Assembly (NCBI GenBank): GCA_028685295.1
Contig: JAQUEL010000005.1
Coordinates: 1-49,808 of the forward strand
Direction of reading: 5' to 3'
Source: a bacterium
Lineage (GTDB): Bacteria; UBP13; UBA5359
Length of the DNA stretch: 49,808 nt
A program made the translations under genes and the position numbers. A model generated the notes under the pieces. That model was given only the letters and a program-made list of their open reading frames with translations, searched no databases and was not told where the DNA came from. Numbering within the stretch: position 1 is the first letter of the stretch; each line of letters starts with the position of its first letter. Positions 20,534-29,668 of the stretch are shown one piece after another.

Positions 20534-22435
20534 ATGGTCTATGAAAAAAGCTATGATATTATCGTTATAGGTGCCGGCCATGCAGGATGCGAAGCGGCCT
20601 TGGCTTCGGCCAGAATGGGATGTGCCACCCTTCTGCTGACCATCAATCTTGACAGTATAGCGCTTCTGCCGTGCAACTGCTCCATAGGAGGGCCCGCCAA
20701 AGCCCATCTTGTCAGAGAGATTGATGCTCTAGGTGGCGAAATGGGCCGGAATATAGATAAGAGCTTTACGCATATAAGGATGCTGAATCTCAGCAAAGGA
20801 CCGGCGGTGCAGGCGCTGAGAGCCCAGGTGGATAAAAAATACTATCAGATGGAGATGAAACACACGCTGGAATCTCAGGACCGGCTGGATATAAAGCAGG
20901 CTATGGTGGAGGAGATTCTTTGTGACGAAACGGCTGTAACAGGCGTCAGGGTGCAAACCGGGATAGAATATCGTAGCCGAGCTGTAATCGTAGCCGCCGG
21001 GACATTTCTAGAGGGCTTGATCCATATCGGCGAGACCTCTTTCCCCGCCGGACGAGGCGGGGAGGTCCCCTCCATCGGACTGGCACAGAATTTGAAATAT
21101 CTTGGTTTTAATTTGGGACGCCTGAAGACCGGTACTCCTCCCAGAATAGATGCCCGCACGATCGATTTCTCTCAGGGAAAGATTCAGGAATCCGAGGATG
21201 TGCCGCTGCCCTTCTCTTACACCACCGGCCCAATTTCCGGCCGCGGCCGGCTATCATGCTGGCTGATGGAGACAAATGAGCAGACACACCGTATAATTCG
21301 CGATAATCTTCATCGCTCACCACTCTTCTCCGGACGCATCAAGGGCACGGGGCCTCGCTACTGTCCTTCCATTGAAGATAAGGTTGTTCGTTTTCCTGAT
21401 AAAGAAAGGCATCAGATCTTTCTGGAACGGGAAGGCTGGAAGACCAGCGAGGTTTATTTGCAGGGACTCTCCTCTTCTCTGCCGGAAGATGTTCAAATTG
21501 CTGCTGTCCATAGCGTAAAAGGCCTGGAAAAGGCAGAGCTAATGCGTCCCGGCTATGCCATAGAGTATGATTTTCTCCTGCCGGTCCAGCTCTTTCCCAC
21601 ATTGGAAACGAAGCTAATAAAAGGACTTTATACCGCTGGGCAGATAAATGGGACATCGGGCTATGAAGAAGCGGCGGCACAGGGTATTATGGCCGGTATA
21701 AATGCCGCAGCTGCGATCAAAGAGCTGCCGCCGCTGATATTGTTGCGCTCAGAGGCTTATATCGGTGTTCTGGTAGATGATCTTGTTACAAAAGGTACGG
21801 AGGAGCCCTACAGAATGCTTACTTCCCGTGCCGAGTATAGATTGATCCTGCGCCAAGGGAATGCTGATCTGCGCTTAACGGAAAAGGGATACCGCTATGG
21901 CCTTATTCCTGAGGATCGATATCAACGGTTTGTTATCAGACGAGAGATGATCGAGCTTGAAACCGCTCGTCTCAAAGAGACCCGGCTGCGCCCGACAGGC
22001 CAGGTGCAGCGACTGTTGCGAGACCTAGGCAGCGAGAGGCTTGGAAAGGCTGTTAGCTTGGCGGATATTCTTAAGCGCCCGGATATGACCTACCGGAGAA
22101 CGGCGACTCTTGATAAAGATCGTCCTTCGCTTCCGCCCGATGTGATAAGCGAGACGGAAACAGAGATCAAATATGAGGGCTATATAGAGAAGCAGCAGCA
22201 GCAGGTGGTGCAGTATCAGCGTCTTGAATCCAGGCTTGTTCCTGAAGAGATAGACTATGATGCTATCCCCAGCCTGTCACGAGAGGGTCGGGAGAAGTTA
22301 AAAAATATTCGTCCGGTATCAGTGGGGCAGGCATCGAGAATTGCCGGCCTTACGCCGGCCGATATAACTATACTCATCGTCTATTTGGAGCAACAGCGCC
22401 TGCAGGCCCTAAGACAAAGAGAGAAAACGTCATGA
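20534..22435 (+). CDS. mnmG: tRNA uridine-5-carboxymethylaminomethyl modification enzyme MnmG/GidA
   Basis: YDIIVIGAGHAGCEAALASARMG, PCNCSIGGPAKAHLVREIDALGGEMGRNIDKS, RLKTGTPPRID. Confidence 0.98.
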   Translation: MVYEKSYDIIVIGAGHAGCEAALASARMGCATLLLTINLDSIALLPCNCSIGGPAKAHLVREIDALGGEMGRNIDKSFTHIRMLNLSKGPAVQALRAQVDKKYYQMEMKHTLESQDRLDIKQAMVEEILCDETAVTGVRVQTGIEYRSRAVIVAAGTFLEGLIHIGETSFPAGRGGEVPSIGLAQNLKYLGFNLGRLKTGTPPRIDARTIDFSQGKIQESEDVPLPFSYTTGPISGRGRLSCWLMETNEQTHRIIRDNLHRSPLFSGRIKGTGPRYCPSIEDKVVRFPDKERHQIFLEREGWKTSEVYLQGLSSSLPEDVQIAAVHSVKGLEKAELMRPGYAIEYDFLLPVQLFPTLETKLIKGLYTAGQINGTSGYEEAAAQGIMAGINAAAAIKELPPLILLRSEAYIGVLVDDLVTKGTEEPYRMLTSRAEYRLILRQGNADLRLTEKGYRYGLIPEDRYQRFVIRREMIELETARLKETRLRPTGQVQRLLRDLGSERLGKAVSLADILKRPDMTYRRTATLDKDRPSLPPDVISETETEIKYEGYIEKQQQQVVQYQRLESRLVPEEIDYDAIPSLSREGREKLKNIRPVSVGQASRIAGLTPADITILIVYLEQQRLQALRQREKTS

Positions 22436-23142
22436 AAGAGCATAAAGATTTATTGGTCTCCTTAGCCGGGCAAAGGGGAATTTCTCTTAACGATAAAGCT
22501 GCGAGCAAGCTTCTACACTATGCCGGTGAGATAGAGCGTTGGAGCAGGGTTTACAACTTAACAGGAGCTGCCGGCATAGAAAAGATTCTTCGAGAGCATA
22601 TCGTAGATTCCCTTTCGCTATTAATCCTGAAAAGCATTCATCAGGCAGAAAACATTCTTGATATCGGCACAGGTGCCGGCTTGCCGGGGATTGTCCTGGC
22701 GATTCTTTTACCGGAAACAGAGATATCTTTGCTGGAGGCCAATGGGAAAAAGGCACGCTTTTTGAAGAATATGGTCATCGATCTGGGCCTAAACGCTTCT
22801 GTTTTGGAAGGGCGAGCAGAGGAACTGGGACATAATGGACTTTTCAGAGGCCGGTATGATCTGGTAACGGCCAGAGCATTAGCACGAATGAATATCTTGT
22901 TAGAACTGTCCGTGCCCTTTCTTCGTGTGGGAGGGCATGTAGTTGCTATGAAAGGCCCTGATTATGCTGCCGATATAGCAGAGGCAACCCGGGCGCTGGA
23001 GATCCTTCAATGTGGGGATTTGCAGGTAACAAATGTTTCTATAAGCGAGAAACAGCGCTATCTGCTGGATATAACCAAGCTCTCCCCTACCCCGGAAACC
23101 TATCCACGCCGTACAGGGATACCTGGCAAGAGGCCGTTGTAA
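22432..23142 (+). CDS. rsmG: 16S rRNA (guanine-N7) methyltransferase RsmG/GidB
   Basis: YNLTGAAGIEKILREHIVDSLSLL, ILDIGTGAGLPGIVLAILLPETEISLLEANGKKARFL. Confidence 0.96.
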   Translation: MKEHKDLLVSLAGQRGISLNDKAASKLLHYAGEIERWSRVYNLTGAAGIEKILREHIVDSLSLLILKSIHQAENILDIGTGAGLPGIVLAILLPETEISLLEANGKKARFLKNMVIDLGLNASVLEGRAEELGHNGLFRGRYDLVTARALARMNILLELSVPFLRVGGHVVAMKGPDYAADIAEATRALEILQCGDLQVTNVSISEKQRYLLDITKLSPTPETYPRRTGIPGKRPL

Positions 23143-23180
23143 CGTCGAACGGTTTGGAACGTTCTTCAAAGTTACCGCAA

Positions 23181-23196
23181 TGTTTCACGTGAAACA
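23181..23196. promoter_or_regulatory. parS site 1 (TGTTTCACGTGAAACA)
   Basis: Perfect match to the conserved ParB-binding palindrome, in the rsmG-parA intergenic region. Confidence 0.97.
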
Positions 23197-23218
23197 TTCC
23201 CCTTCCTGCTCTTTTCTA

Positions 23219-23227
23219 TGCTATAAT
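23219..23227 (+). promoter_or_regulatory. Extended -10 promoter for parA (TGCTATAAT)
   Basis: TGnTATAAT motif 32 bp upstream of the parA ATG; no good -35. Confidence 0.5.
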
Positions 23228-23259
23228 AATGCTATCAACTTTAATTGTGGAGCAACACG

Positions 23260-24504
23260 ATGGTTATAAAAAACTTTCTTGCTCGTCTTTCCGCTATCTT
23301 TCGAAAAAAAAGCTCTTCTGTCGCCGAGACCATTGTAGGCTCGGAGCTTGAACAGGCAAATACAGGAGAGCTTAAAGAAGTAACCTTAGATAAAAAGCAC
23401 GATGATGTTTCACGTGAAACGTTGAGCAACACCGGTCCAGAAGAGGCCCCGGGAATAGAAACCCGGTCTGAGTTAAGTGACGGTATGGCAGAGCATAGCA
23501 ATGAACCGGTTCCTCTTGAAGCACCGTTCGGAACTATTGGCGTAGAGGCCGTTTATGATGATGCAGATGCAGCTGCAGAGGGATCATCGGCAGAGGCAGC
23601 GCTTGATAATACTTCGCCCGTAGACGAGCTTCGCGAAGCTTCTTTACGGATGGTTCTTCTAGAAGATACTTCGGCGGAGGCCTGCGATATGGCAGCCTTG
23701 GATGAAGAAAATAATGAGGCCGCACGCAAGCCGCTTATCCTTGACAGCCGAGTTCTGGTGGTCATTAATCAAAAAGGCGGCGTGGGTAAAACTACGACGG
23801 CCATTAACCTGTCTGCTGCTTTGGCCGAGATGGGACAGCGAGTTCTGTTAGTGGATGCCGATCCGCAGGGAAATGCCGGCAGCGGCTTGGGAATTGACCG
23901 TAACAAGCTGGGCTGCTGCCTTTATGATCTGCTGCTGGGAACACTTTCCTTAGCAGATGTTAGAGTTGAAACAATGATTCAGGGGCTGGATGTTGTGCCG
24001 GCCACCGTTAATTTAGCCGGCGCGGAAGTTGAGCTTGTGGTTATCGATAATCGGGAATATCGCCTGGGAGAGGTTTTGAAGGATGCGGTGAACAGCTACG
24101 ATTTTGTCATTATAGATTGTCCGCCGTCTCTGGGGCTATTGACCATTAATGCTTTAGCTATAGCTGATGAGGCTGTTATCCCCGTGCAATGCGAATTCTT
24201 TGCTTTGGAGGGGCTTAGTCAGCTTTATTCCACATTGGGCATGATCAGGAAGGAATTGAACCCTCGGCTGAGGCAGCAGCATATTCTAATAAATATGTAT
24301 GACGGCCGAGTGAAGCTTCATCAACAAATAAGAGCGGAGATAGAGAAGTTCTTTCAGGCGGATTTGTTTAAAACGGAAATTCCCCGTTCAGTAAGATTAA
24401 GCGAGGCGCCGAGCTTTGGCCAGCCGATTATGGAATATGACAAAAGTGGCCGGCTTAGCGATATCTACAGGCGTTTAGCTGAGGAGGTCGTCGGTTTTGA
24501 GTGA
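23260..24504 (+). CDS. parA: ParA/Soj chromosome partitioning ATPase with a ~164-aa N-terminal extension
   Basis: VLVVINQKGGVGKTTTAINLSAALAEMGQRVLLVDADPQGNAGSGLG, FVIIDCPPSLGLLTINAL; preceded in frame by MVIKNFLARLSAIFRKKSSSV... acidic linker. Confidence 0.95.
   Translation: MVIKNFLARLSAIFRKKSSSVAETIVGSELEQANTGELKEVTLDKKHDDVSRETLSNTGPEEAPGIETRSELSDGMAEHSNEPVPLEAPFGTIGVEAVYDDADAAAEGSSAEAALDNTSPVDELREASLRMVLLEDTSAEACDMAALDEENNEAARKPLILDSRVLVVINQKGGVGKTTTAINLSAALAEMGQRVLLVDADPQGNAGSGLGIDRNKLGCCLYDLLLGTLSLADVRVETMIQGLDVVPATVNLAGAEVELVVIDNREYRLGEVLKDAVNSYDFVIIDCPPSLGLLTINALAIADEAVIPVQCEFFALEGLSQLYSTLGMIRKELNPRLRQQHILINMYDGRVKLHQQIRAEIEKFFQADLFKTEIPRSVRLSEAPSFGQPIMEYDKSGRLSDIYRRLAEEVVGFE
23406..23421. 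promoter_or_regulatory. parS site 2 (TGTTTCACGTGAAACG) inside parA coding sequence
   Basis: 15/16 match to the parS palindrome; encodes D-VSRET. Confidence 0.93.
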
Positions 24505-25330
24505 AAGACAGGTTCTGGGACGAGGGCTTGGAGCGCTTATTCCTGGTGCAGCCTCTTTCGAAAAAGAATCGAAGGATATCCCGCTGCACTTGATAGATCC
24601 CAATCCTTATCAGCCAAGGCAATACTGGGATGATGACCGTATTGAAGAGTTAGCGGTTTCAATACGGGAGCATGGTCTCATTCAGCCCATTGCCTTACGT
24701 CCGATAGGAAGTCGTTATCAGATAGTGGCCGGCGAGCGTCGCTGGAGAGCTTCAAAGAAAGCGGGACTGCAGCGAGTAGCCGCCTTTATTAAAGAGTATT
24801 CCGATAAAGAAATGTTGGAACTTGCATTAGTGGAAAATATCCAGCGCCAGGATCTCAACCCGGTGGAGACGGCACGAGCCTATAAAATGTTGATTACAGA
24901 GTTTAACTATACCCAAGAGGAGCTAGGACGAAGGGTCGGCCGTAGCCGGTCAAGTGTAGCTAATACCCTGCGTTTGCTCTCTCTCTCAAAGCAACTTCAA
25001 GAAATGCTGGCGGAGGGTCTTTTGAGCGAAGGACAGGTCAGGCCGTTATTGGCGCTCTCTCCTGAAAAACAGTTAAGCATGGCACAAGAGATTGCGCACA
25101 AGGGTTTTACAGCCAGACAGGTGGAAAGGATAGCACGGCGCAATGTTTCACGTGAAACATCTGCGCGAAGCGTTGATCCTAATACGGCCGATATAATAGA
25201 ACGACTTCAGCACCGTTTGGGGACGGAGGTTCGCATATCAGGCGCTGTTGCCGGTGAGGTGACCATCAAATTTTTCTCTCCCGAAGATTTGGAGAGGGTT
25301 GTGGGTATTATCCTCAATGAACAAGAGTAA
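24497..25330 (+). CDS. parB: ParB/Spo0J chromosome partitioning protein
   Basis: RGLGALIP, NPYQPRQYWDDDRIEELAVSIREHGLIQPI, VAGERRWRASKKAGL, LVENIQRQDLNPVETA, GRSRSSVANTLRLL; TTG start overlapping parA. Confidence 0.97.
   Translation: MSERQVLGRGLGALIPGAASFEKESKDIPLHLIDPNPYQPRQYWDDDRIEELAVSIREHGLIQPIALRPIGSRYQIVAGERRWRASKKAGLQRVAAFIKEYSDKEMLELALVENIQRQDLNPVETARAYKMLITEFNYTQEELGRRVGRSRSSVANTLRLLSLSKQLQEMLAEGLLSEGQVRPLLALSPEKQLSMAQEIAHKGFTARQVERIARRNVSRETSARSVDPNTADIIERLQHRLGTEVRISGAVAGEVTIKFFSPEDLERVVGIILNEQE
25144..25159. promoter_or_regulatory. parS site 3 (TGTTTCACGTGAAACA) inside parB coding sequence
   Basis: Perfect parS palindrome; encodes N-VSRET. Confidence 0.97.
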
Positions 25331-25386
25331 CCCGGCATCTCGTTGTTTGTTGTTTTATTGATGATAGTAAGTGACGGCGTAAAGAT

Positions 25387-26223
25387 ATGAATGCATTATA
25401 TAAAAGATTGCTGACGGCTTTTGCGGGCATTCCGCTACTACTCTATCTTGCCAACAAGGGGCACTGGTTTTTCTTTGCTCTGACGCTTTTTATTGCTCTT
25501 GTCTCGGCAGGAGAGTTTTTGGCTGCCTGCCAGGGGCGAGGTGTTCGAACTAATGTCGCTCTTGTTTTATGTGGTGTTGCTGCAGCTTCCCTTTTTGCTA
25601 AAATGTGTGCCGGCAAAGGGCAAATACCGTTAGCTGCTTTGTTACCGGTTTCTTTATGGCTGCTCTTTTCCATCTTCTGTGTTTTACGTGCGGATGTGAA
25701 TATCCTTCATCGTGTTCCCGTAAAGGTTTTGACCATAATCTACCTTGGCATTCTACCGGCTCATCTTATTCTGCTGCGGGATCTAATAGGAAGCTTTCAG
25801 CTTCTCGGCCGAGAATGGGATCTAGGGTTCTTTATGATTATCTGGCTTTATCTTGTCGTCTGGGGAACCGATACAGGGGCATATGTGATCGGTACTTTAA
25901 TCGGCAAGAGAAGGATCTTTCCAGTCGTCAGCCCTAATAAATCGTTAGAAGGTCTTTTAGGCGGACTATCGCTAGGAGTGTTGCTGGGCATGGCCTGCGG
26001 GAGCCTTCTTTTTCATGATTGGCTGAAGCTGCTGGTCTCCGCTTTGATAACCAGCCTGGCGGCTGTCTACGGCGATTTATTTGCCTCTCTGCTCAAACGA
26101 GCGCTGTCGATAAAGGATTTTGGAGAAGTTCTGCCGGGGCACGGCGGTATTCTTGACCGGTTTGATAGCTTGATAATGGCGGCGCCGGCTGCTTATATCT
26201 GTATCAGGCTCTTTTTTAGATGA
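25387..26223 (+). CDS. cdsA: Phosphatidate cytidylyltransferase
   Basis: Polytopic membrane protein with WGTDTGAYVIGTLIGKRRIFPVVSPNKSLEGLLGG and VYGDLFASLLKRALSIKDFGEVLPGHGGILDRFDSL. Confidence 0.95.
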   Translation: MNALYKRLLTAFAGIPLLLYLANKGHWFFFALTLFIALVSAGEFLAACQGRGVRTNVALVLCGVAAASLFAKMCAGKGQIPLAALLPVSLWLLFSIFCVLRADVNILHRVPVKVLTIIYLGILPAHLILLRDLIGSFQLLGREWDLGFFMIIWLYLVVWGTDTGAYVIGTLIGKRRIFPVVSPNKSLEGLLGGLSLGVLLGMACGSLLFHDWLKLLVSALITSLAAVYGDLFASLLKRALSIKDFGEVLPGHGGILDRFDSLIMAAPAAYICIRLFFR

Positions 26224-26293
26224 CCTTTACATACCGTGATGGTATTGTTAAAATTGCAGTTGCCGGAAGTTTGTTTTTAAAGGATATTTTTAG

Positions 26294-26947
26294 ATGTCTT
26301 TTTATGATCGCAATGAAGCCGGACGACTATTGGCAGACCGGTTGATGTCCTACAGGCATGATGACACTATTGTTATGGCTGTTCCTAGAGGCGGTGTGAT
26401 AGTTGCTTCTGAAATTGCCCGGACGCTTGACGTCAAGATGGATATCGTGCTGGCGAAAAAAATAGGTGCTCCATATAATAAGGATTATGCTATTGGGGCT
26501 TTATCCGAATCAGGCTGTGAGGTTATCGATCACGAAGCTGTAAAAGATTTGCAGGTGGAATCTTCTCATTTGGAGCGTATGCGCCTGCTGGTCTCCAGGG
26601 AGCTGGAGGCCCGGCGTTCTCATCTCCGAAGAGGATATGCAAGGGTTTCGACATATGGACGGACCGTTATTGTTGTTGACGACGGTGTTGCCACGGGGCT
26701 GACTTTGAAAGCAGCGGCCCTTACCCTCCGCTCGGATTGCCCACGGGAAATGGTGTTGGCTGTTCCTGTGGCGGCGGCGGACAGCTTGATGCTGTTGCGA
26801 CCGTTCTTTGATGTCATTATATGCCTGGAAACATCGGAAATGTTCTTCTCCGTCGGGCAATTTTACGATCTTTTCGAGCCGGTTTCCGAGGAGACCGTTA
26901 CTACGCTCCTCAGGGAGGGGTTTGGTCCTAAAGCGTTGAGGGGGTAA
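26294..26947 (+). CDS. Phosphoribosyltransferase family protein
   Basis: VPRGGVIVASEIA, VIVVDDGVATGLTLKAAAL PRPP-binding loop. Confidence 0.88.
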   Translation: MSFYDRNEAGRLLADRLMSYRHDDTIVMAVPRGGVIVASEIARTLDVKMDIVLAKKIGAPYNKDYAIGALSESGCEVIDHEAVKDLQVESSHLERMRLLVSRELEARRSHLRRGYARVSTYGRTVIVVDDGVATGLTLKAAALTLRSDCPREMVLAVPVAAADSLMLLRPFFDVIICLETSEMFFSVGQFYDLFEPVSEETVTTLLREGFGPKALRG

Positions 26948-26953
26948 ATACTT

Positions 26954-27736
26954 ATGTCGTCTTTTACCACCATTTTAACCAAAGCAATTACTATATTACT
27001 GATAGCTGTGGCTGCGGAAATAGTTGTTATGCTCGTTGCCAGAGTAATCAGTAACAACATTAATCGTAGTGTCGGACAGCAGGAACGGCCGACATCCATA
27101 AAAGCACGACGGCGGACTACCTTGCAAGGATTGCTGGTGAATTCCGCCAGATATTTCATTTATTTTATAGCATTATTAATGATCCTTGGCCAAATGGGAG
27201 TTAATTGGCAGCCTATACTTGCAGGCGCAGGGGTCATTGGCCTGGCTATAGGTTTTGGGGCGCAGCGGCTGGTAAGGGATATCATTTCCGGGCTCTTCAT
27301 TCTGGTGGAGGATCAATTTGCCATCGGAGATTATATTACTCTGGGAGCTGTATCCGGCGAGGTTGTTGAACTGGGGCTGAGAGTGACGAAGATACGTGAT
27401 GATAACGGTCGCATCTGTACCATTGCCAACGGTGACGTCACGGCCACCTGTAATTATTCCCGGGGCCCTTATCGTCTCACCATCAATTTTGCTGTTGCTC
27501 TGGACAGCGATCTTATAAGGATCAGGGAGATTGTCAGCACTTTGGCTGAGGATTTTTCCGGGCGGGAGGATGTTTCCGAGAAACCTCGTCTACTGGGACC
27601 GGTGGCCATTAGTGAGGGTAAGATACAATTGCTTGTAGCGGCGGAGGTGCTCTCAGCCGATAGGCTTTCCCTGGCCGCCGAGATACAGACGGAACTGCTT
27701 TATCGCCTTCGTGCCGCCGGTATCAGTATCTGCTAG
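26954..27736 (+). CDS. MscS-family mechanosensitive ion channel
   Basis: AGAGVIGLAIGFGAQRLVRDIISGLFILVEDQFAIGDYITLG. Confidence 0.93.
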   Translation: MSSFTTILTKAITILLIAVAAEIVVMLVARVISNNINRSVGQQERPTSIKARRRTTLQGLLVNSARYFIYFIALLMILGQMGVNWQPILAGAGVIGLAIGFGAQRLVRDIISGLFILVEDQFAIGDYITLGAVSGEVVELGLRVTKIRDDNGRICTIANGDVTATCNYSRGPYRLTINFAVALDSDLIRIREIVSTLAEDFSGREDVSEKPRLLGPVAISEGKIQLLVAAEVLSADRLSLAAEIQTELLYRLRAAGISIC

Positions 27737-27748
27737 GAGGATAAATTT

Positions 27749-28585
27749 TTGAACGAAATTATCGCTGCTGTCTTGGGATTGGTTCAGGGGCTGACGGAAT
27801 TTGTTCCGGTTAGCAGTTCCGCTCATTTGGTTCTGGTCCCTGAGCTTTTTCGCTGGGAGCCGGCTGGAATGGCATTCGATACGGCGCTGCATCTCGGCAC
27901 GCTGTTGGCCCTGCTGGCCTTTTTCAGACGCGACATAGCCGTGTTGTTGGCTGCTTTTTATGACAGCCTTAAAGAGATCATGACCGGAAAGAACTGGCGG
28001 CAAGCTCTGTCTGCCACCGCCGAGAGGCGGTTGGCCTGGCTGGTGCTGCTGGGCACACTACCGGCTGTAGTTATCGGCGTGAGCTTTAAAAGCACTTTGG
28101 AGAGGCTTTTTGAAACACCGCTGGCTGCAGCCTCCTTTCTACTGATAACAGGCATCATGATCTGGTATGTTGGAAGCCGAAAACACAAGGATATTGTCGG
28201 TCGGCAGGTATCCGTTTCACCAAGGGTCGCTTTTTTTGTTGGGTTGGCTCAGGCGTTTGCTATGTTGCCGGGGATATCACGTTCCGGAGCTACCATCTCT
28301 GCCGGACTCTTCTTGGGGCTTGATAGAGAAACAGCTCCGCGCTTCTCCTTTCTGCTGGCTATCCCGGCCATAGCAGGTGCTGCTCTTCTACAGCTTAAGG
28401 ATTTACATCAGCTGGCTAATGAAGCCTGGCTGCCTTTGCTGATAGGCGGAGCAGTGGCTGCTGTTAGTGGTTATTTGGCTATTTTGCTGGTCTTTCGTTC
28501 TCTGCAAAGCCATAAATTCAAATATTTTGCTTACTATTGCTGGCTGATAGGTATTTTCATGATGGGGCGAATTCTGTGGAAATAA
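27749..28585 (+). CDS. uppP: Undecaprenyl-diphosphatase UppP/BacA
   Basis: VQGLTEFVPVSSSAHLVLVPELF, ISRSGATISAGLFLGLDRETAPRFSFLLAIPAI; TTG start. Confidence 0.96.
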   Translation: MNEIIAAVLGLVQGLTEFVPVSSSAHLVLVPELFRWEPAGMAFDTALHLGTLLALLAFFRRDIAVLLAAFYDSLKEIMTGKNWRQALSATAERRLAWLVLLGTLPAVVIGVSFKSTLERLFETPLAAASFLLITGIMIWYVGSRKHKDIVGRQVSVSPRVAFFVGLAQAFAMLPGISRSGATISAGLFLGLDRETAPRFSFLLAIPAIAGAALLQLKDLHQLANEAWLPLLIGGAVAAVSGYLAILLVFRSLQSHKFKYFAYYCWLIGIFMMGRILWK

Positions 28586-28797
28586 TGGTTATTCACCCGG
28601 GGGATTTGTTGGAGCTTAAAAAACCACATCCTTGTGGCAGCAAAACCTGGGAGGTAACCCGGACCGGTGCCGACATAGGTATGGTTTGCCAGGGATGTGG
28701 GCATTATGTTCTGATAGCAAGGCGAAAACTGGAACCGCGGATAAAAAGCATTCGTTCCTCTCCTTTTACGGATGACCAAAGAGAGCAAAACAGATAA
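28585..28797 (+). CDS. DUF951-like small zinc-ribbon-type protein
   Basis: MVIHPGDLLELKKPHPCGSKTWEVTRTGADIGMVCQGCGHYVLIARRKLEPRIKSI; ATG overlaps the uppP stop. Confidence 0.85.
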   Translation: MVIHPGDLLELKKPHPCGSKTWEVTRTGADIGMVCQGCGHYVLIARRKLEPRIKSIRSSPFTDDQREQNR

Positions 28798-28882
28798 CAG
28801 GGGGCCGGCTAGGGTTTTTCGCTCTTTGCCGATGGAAGGATAAAATGGTTCTTCAGAGTGAATGCAGAAAGAGGTTGGCGGT

Positions 28883-29668
28883 ATGGGCCCAAAAAAAATT
28901 TTAACCGTCGATATAGGTAATACCAATGTTCTTCTGGGCATTTATACGGAGAAAGAGCTGGCTGCTTCCTGGCGTATAGCCACAGGGCGATGGCGAACAG
29001 CTGATGAGTGGGGTTTTACGCTCTCCGGTTTGCTCGGGATGCGAAGCATGGATCTCGGGGCAGTGGATGCCGTGGTCATCGGCAGCGTAGTGCCGGCTAT
29101 TACTCAGGCCTGGGCCGACATGTGCCGGAAGAATCTTGGCCTGGAACCGTTATTAGTCAGCTCTGCCGTAGATTGCGGGCTTATCGTGCTCTATGATCAT
29201 CCAAAGGATGTGGGTGCCGACAGATTGGCTAATGCTCTGGCCGCTTTTCGCCGGCGGGGTGCAGCTGTAATTCTGGATTTCGGCACGGCCACCACTTTGG
29301 ATGCCGTCTCCGCTTCAGGAGAGTATCTGGGCGGAGCTATTATGCCGGGAATAAGTATCTCGCTTGATGCGCTGTATAGCAAGGCTGCCAGGCTATCGGG
29401 CGTTGATCTTTTTGCCCCGCTAACGACGATAGGTCGCAATACCGGTGATAGTCTGAGATCGGGAATAATATACGGTTTTGCCGCTCAGGCAGAGGGAATG
29501 ATCCAGCGTTTTTTAAGGGAAATGGGCGAAGGAACAGCCGTGCTGGCCACCGGGGGGCTGGCGGAGTTGGTCTGTGGACAGATGTGCCTGAAAATAGAGG
29601 TTGATCCGTTTCTGACGCTCGAGGGGCTGAAGGCGATATACGAAATGAATTGTAAGGATAACATTTGA
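28883..29668 (+). CDS. coaX: Type III pantothenate kinase
   Basis: ILTVDIGNTNVLLGIY, WRTADEWG, VGADRLANALAAF, DFGTATTLDAVSASGEYLGGAIMPGI. Confidence 0.95.
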   Translation: MGPKKILTVDIGNTNVLLGIYTEKELAASWRIATGRWRTADEWGFTLSGLLGMRSMDLGAVDAVVIGSVVPAITQAWADMCRKNLGLEPLLVSSAVDCGLIVLYDHPKDVGADRLANALAAFRRRGAAVILDFGTATTLDAVSASGEYLGGAIMPGISISLDALYSKAARLSGVDLFAPLTTIGRNTGDSLRSGIIYGFAAQAEGMIQRFLREMGEGTAVLATGGLAELVCGQMCLKIEVDPFLTLEGLKAIYEMNCKDNI

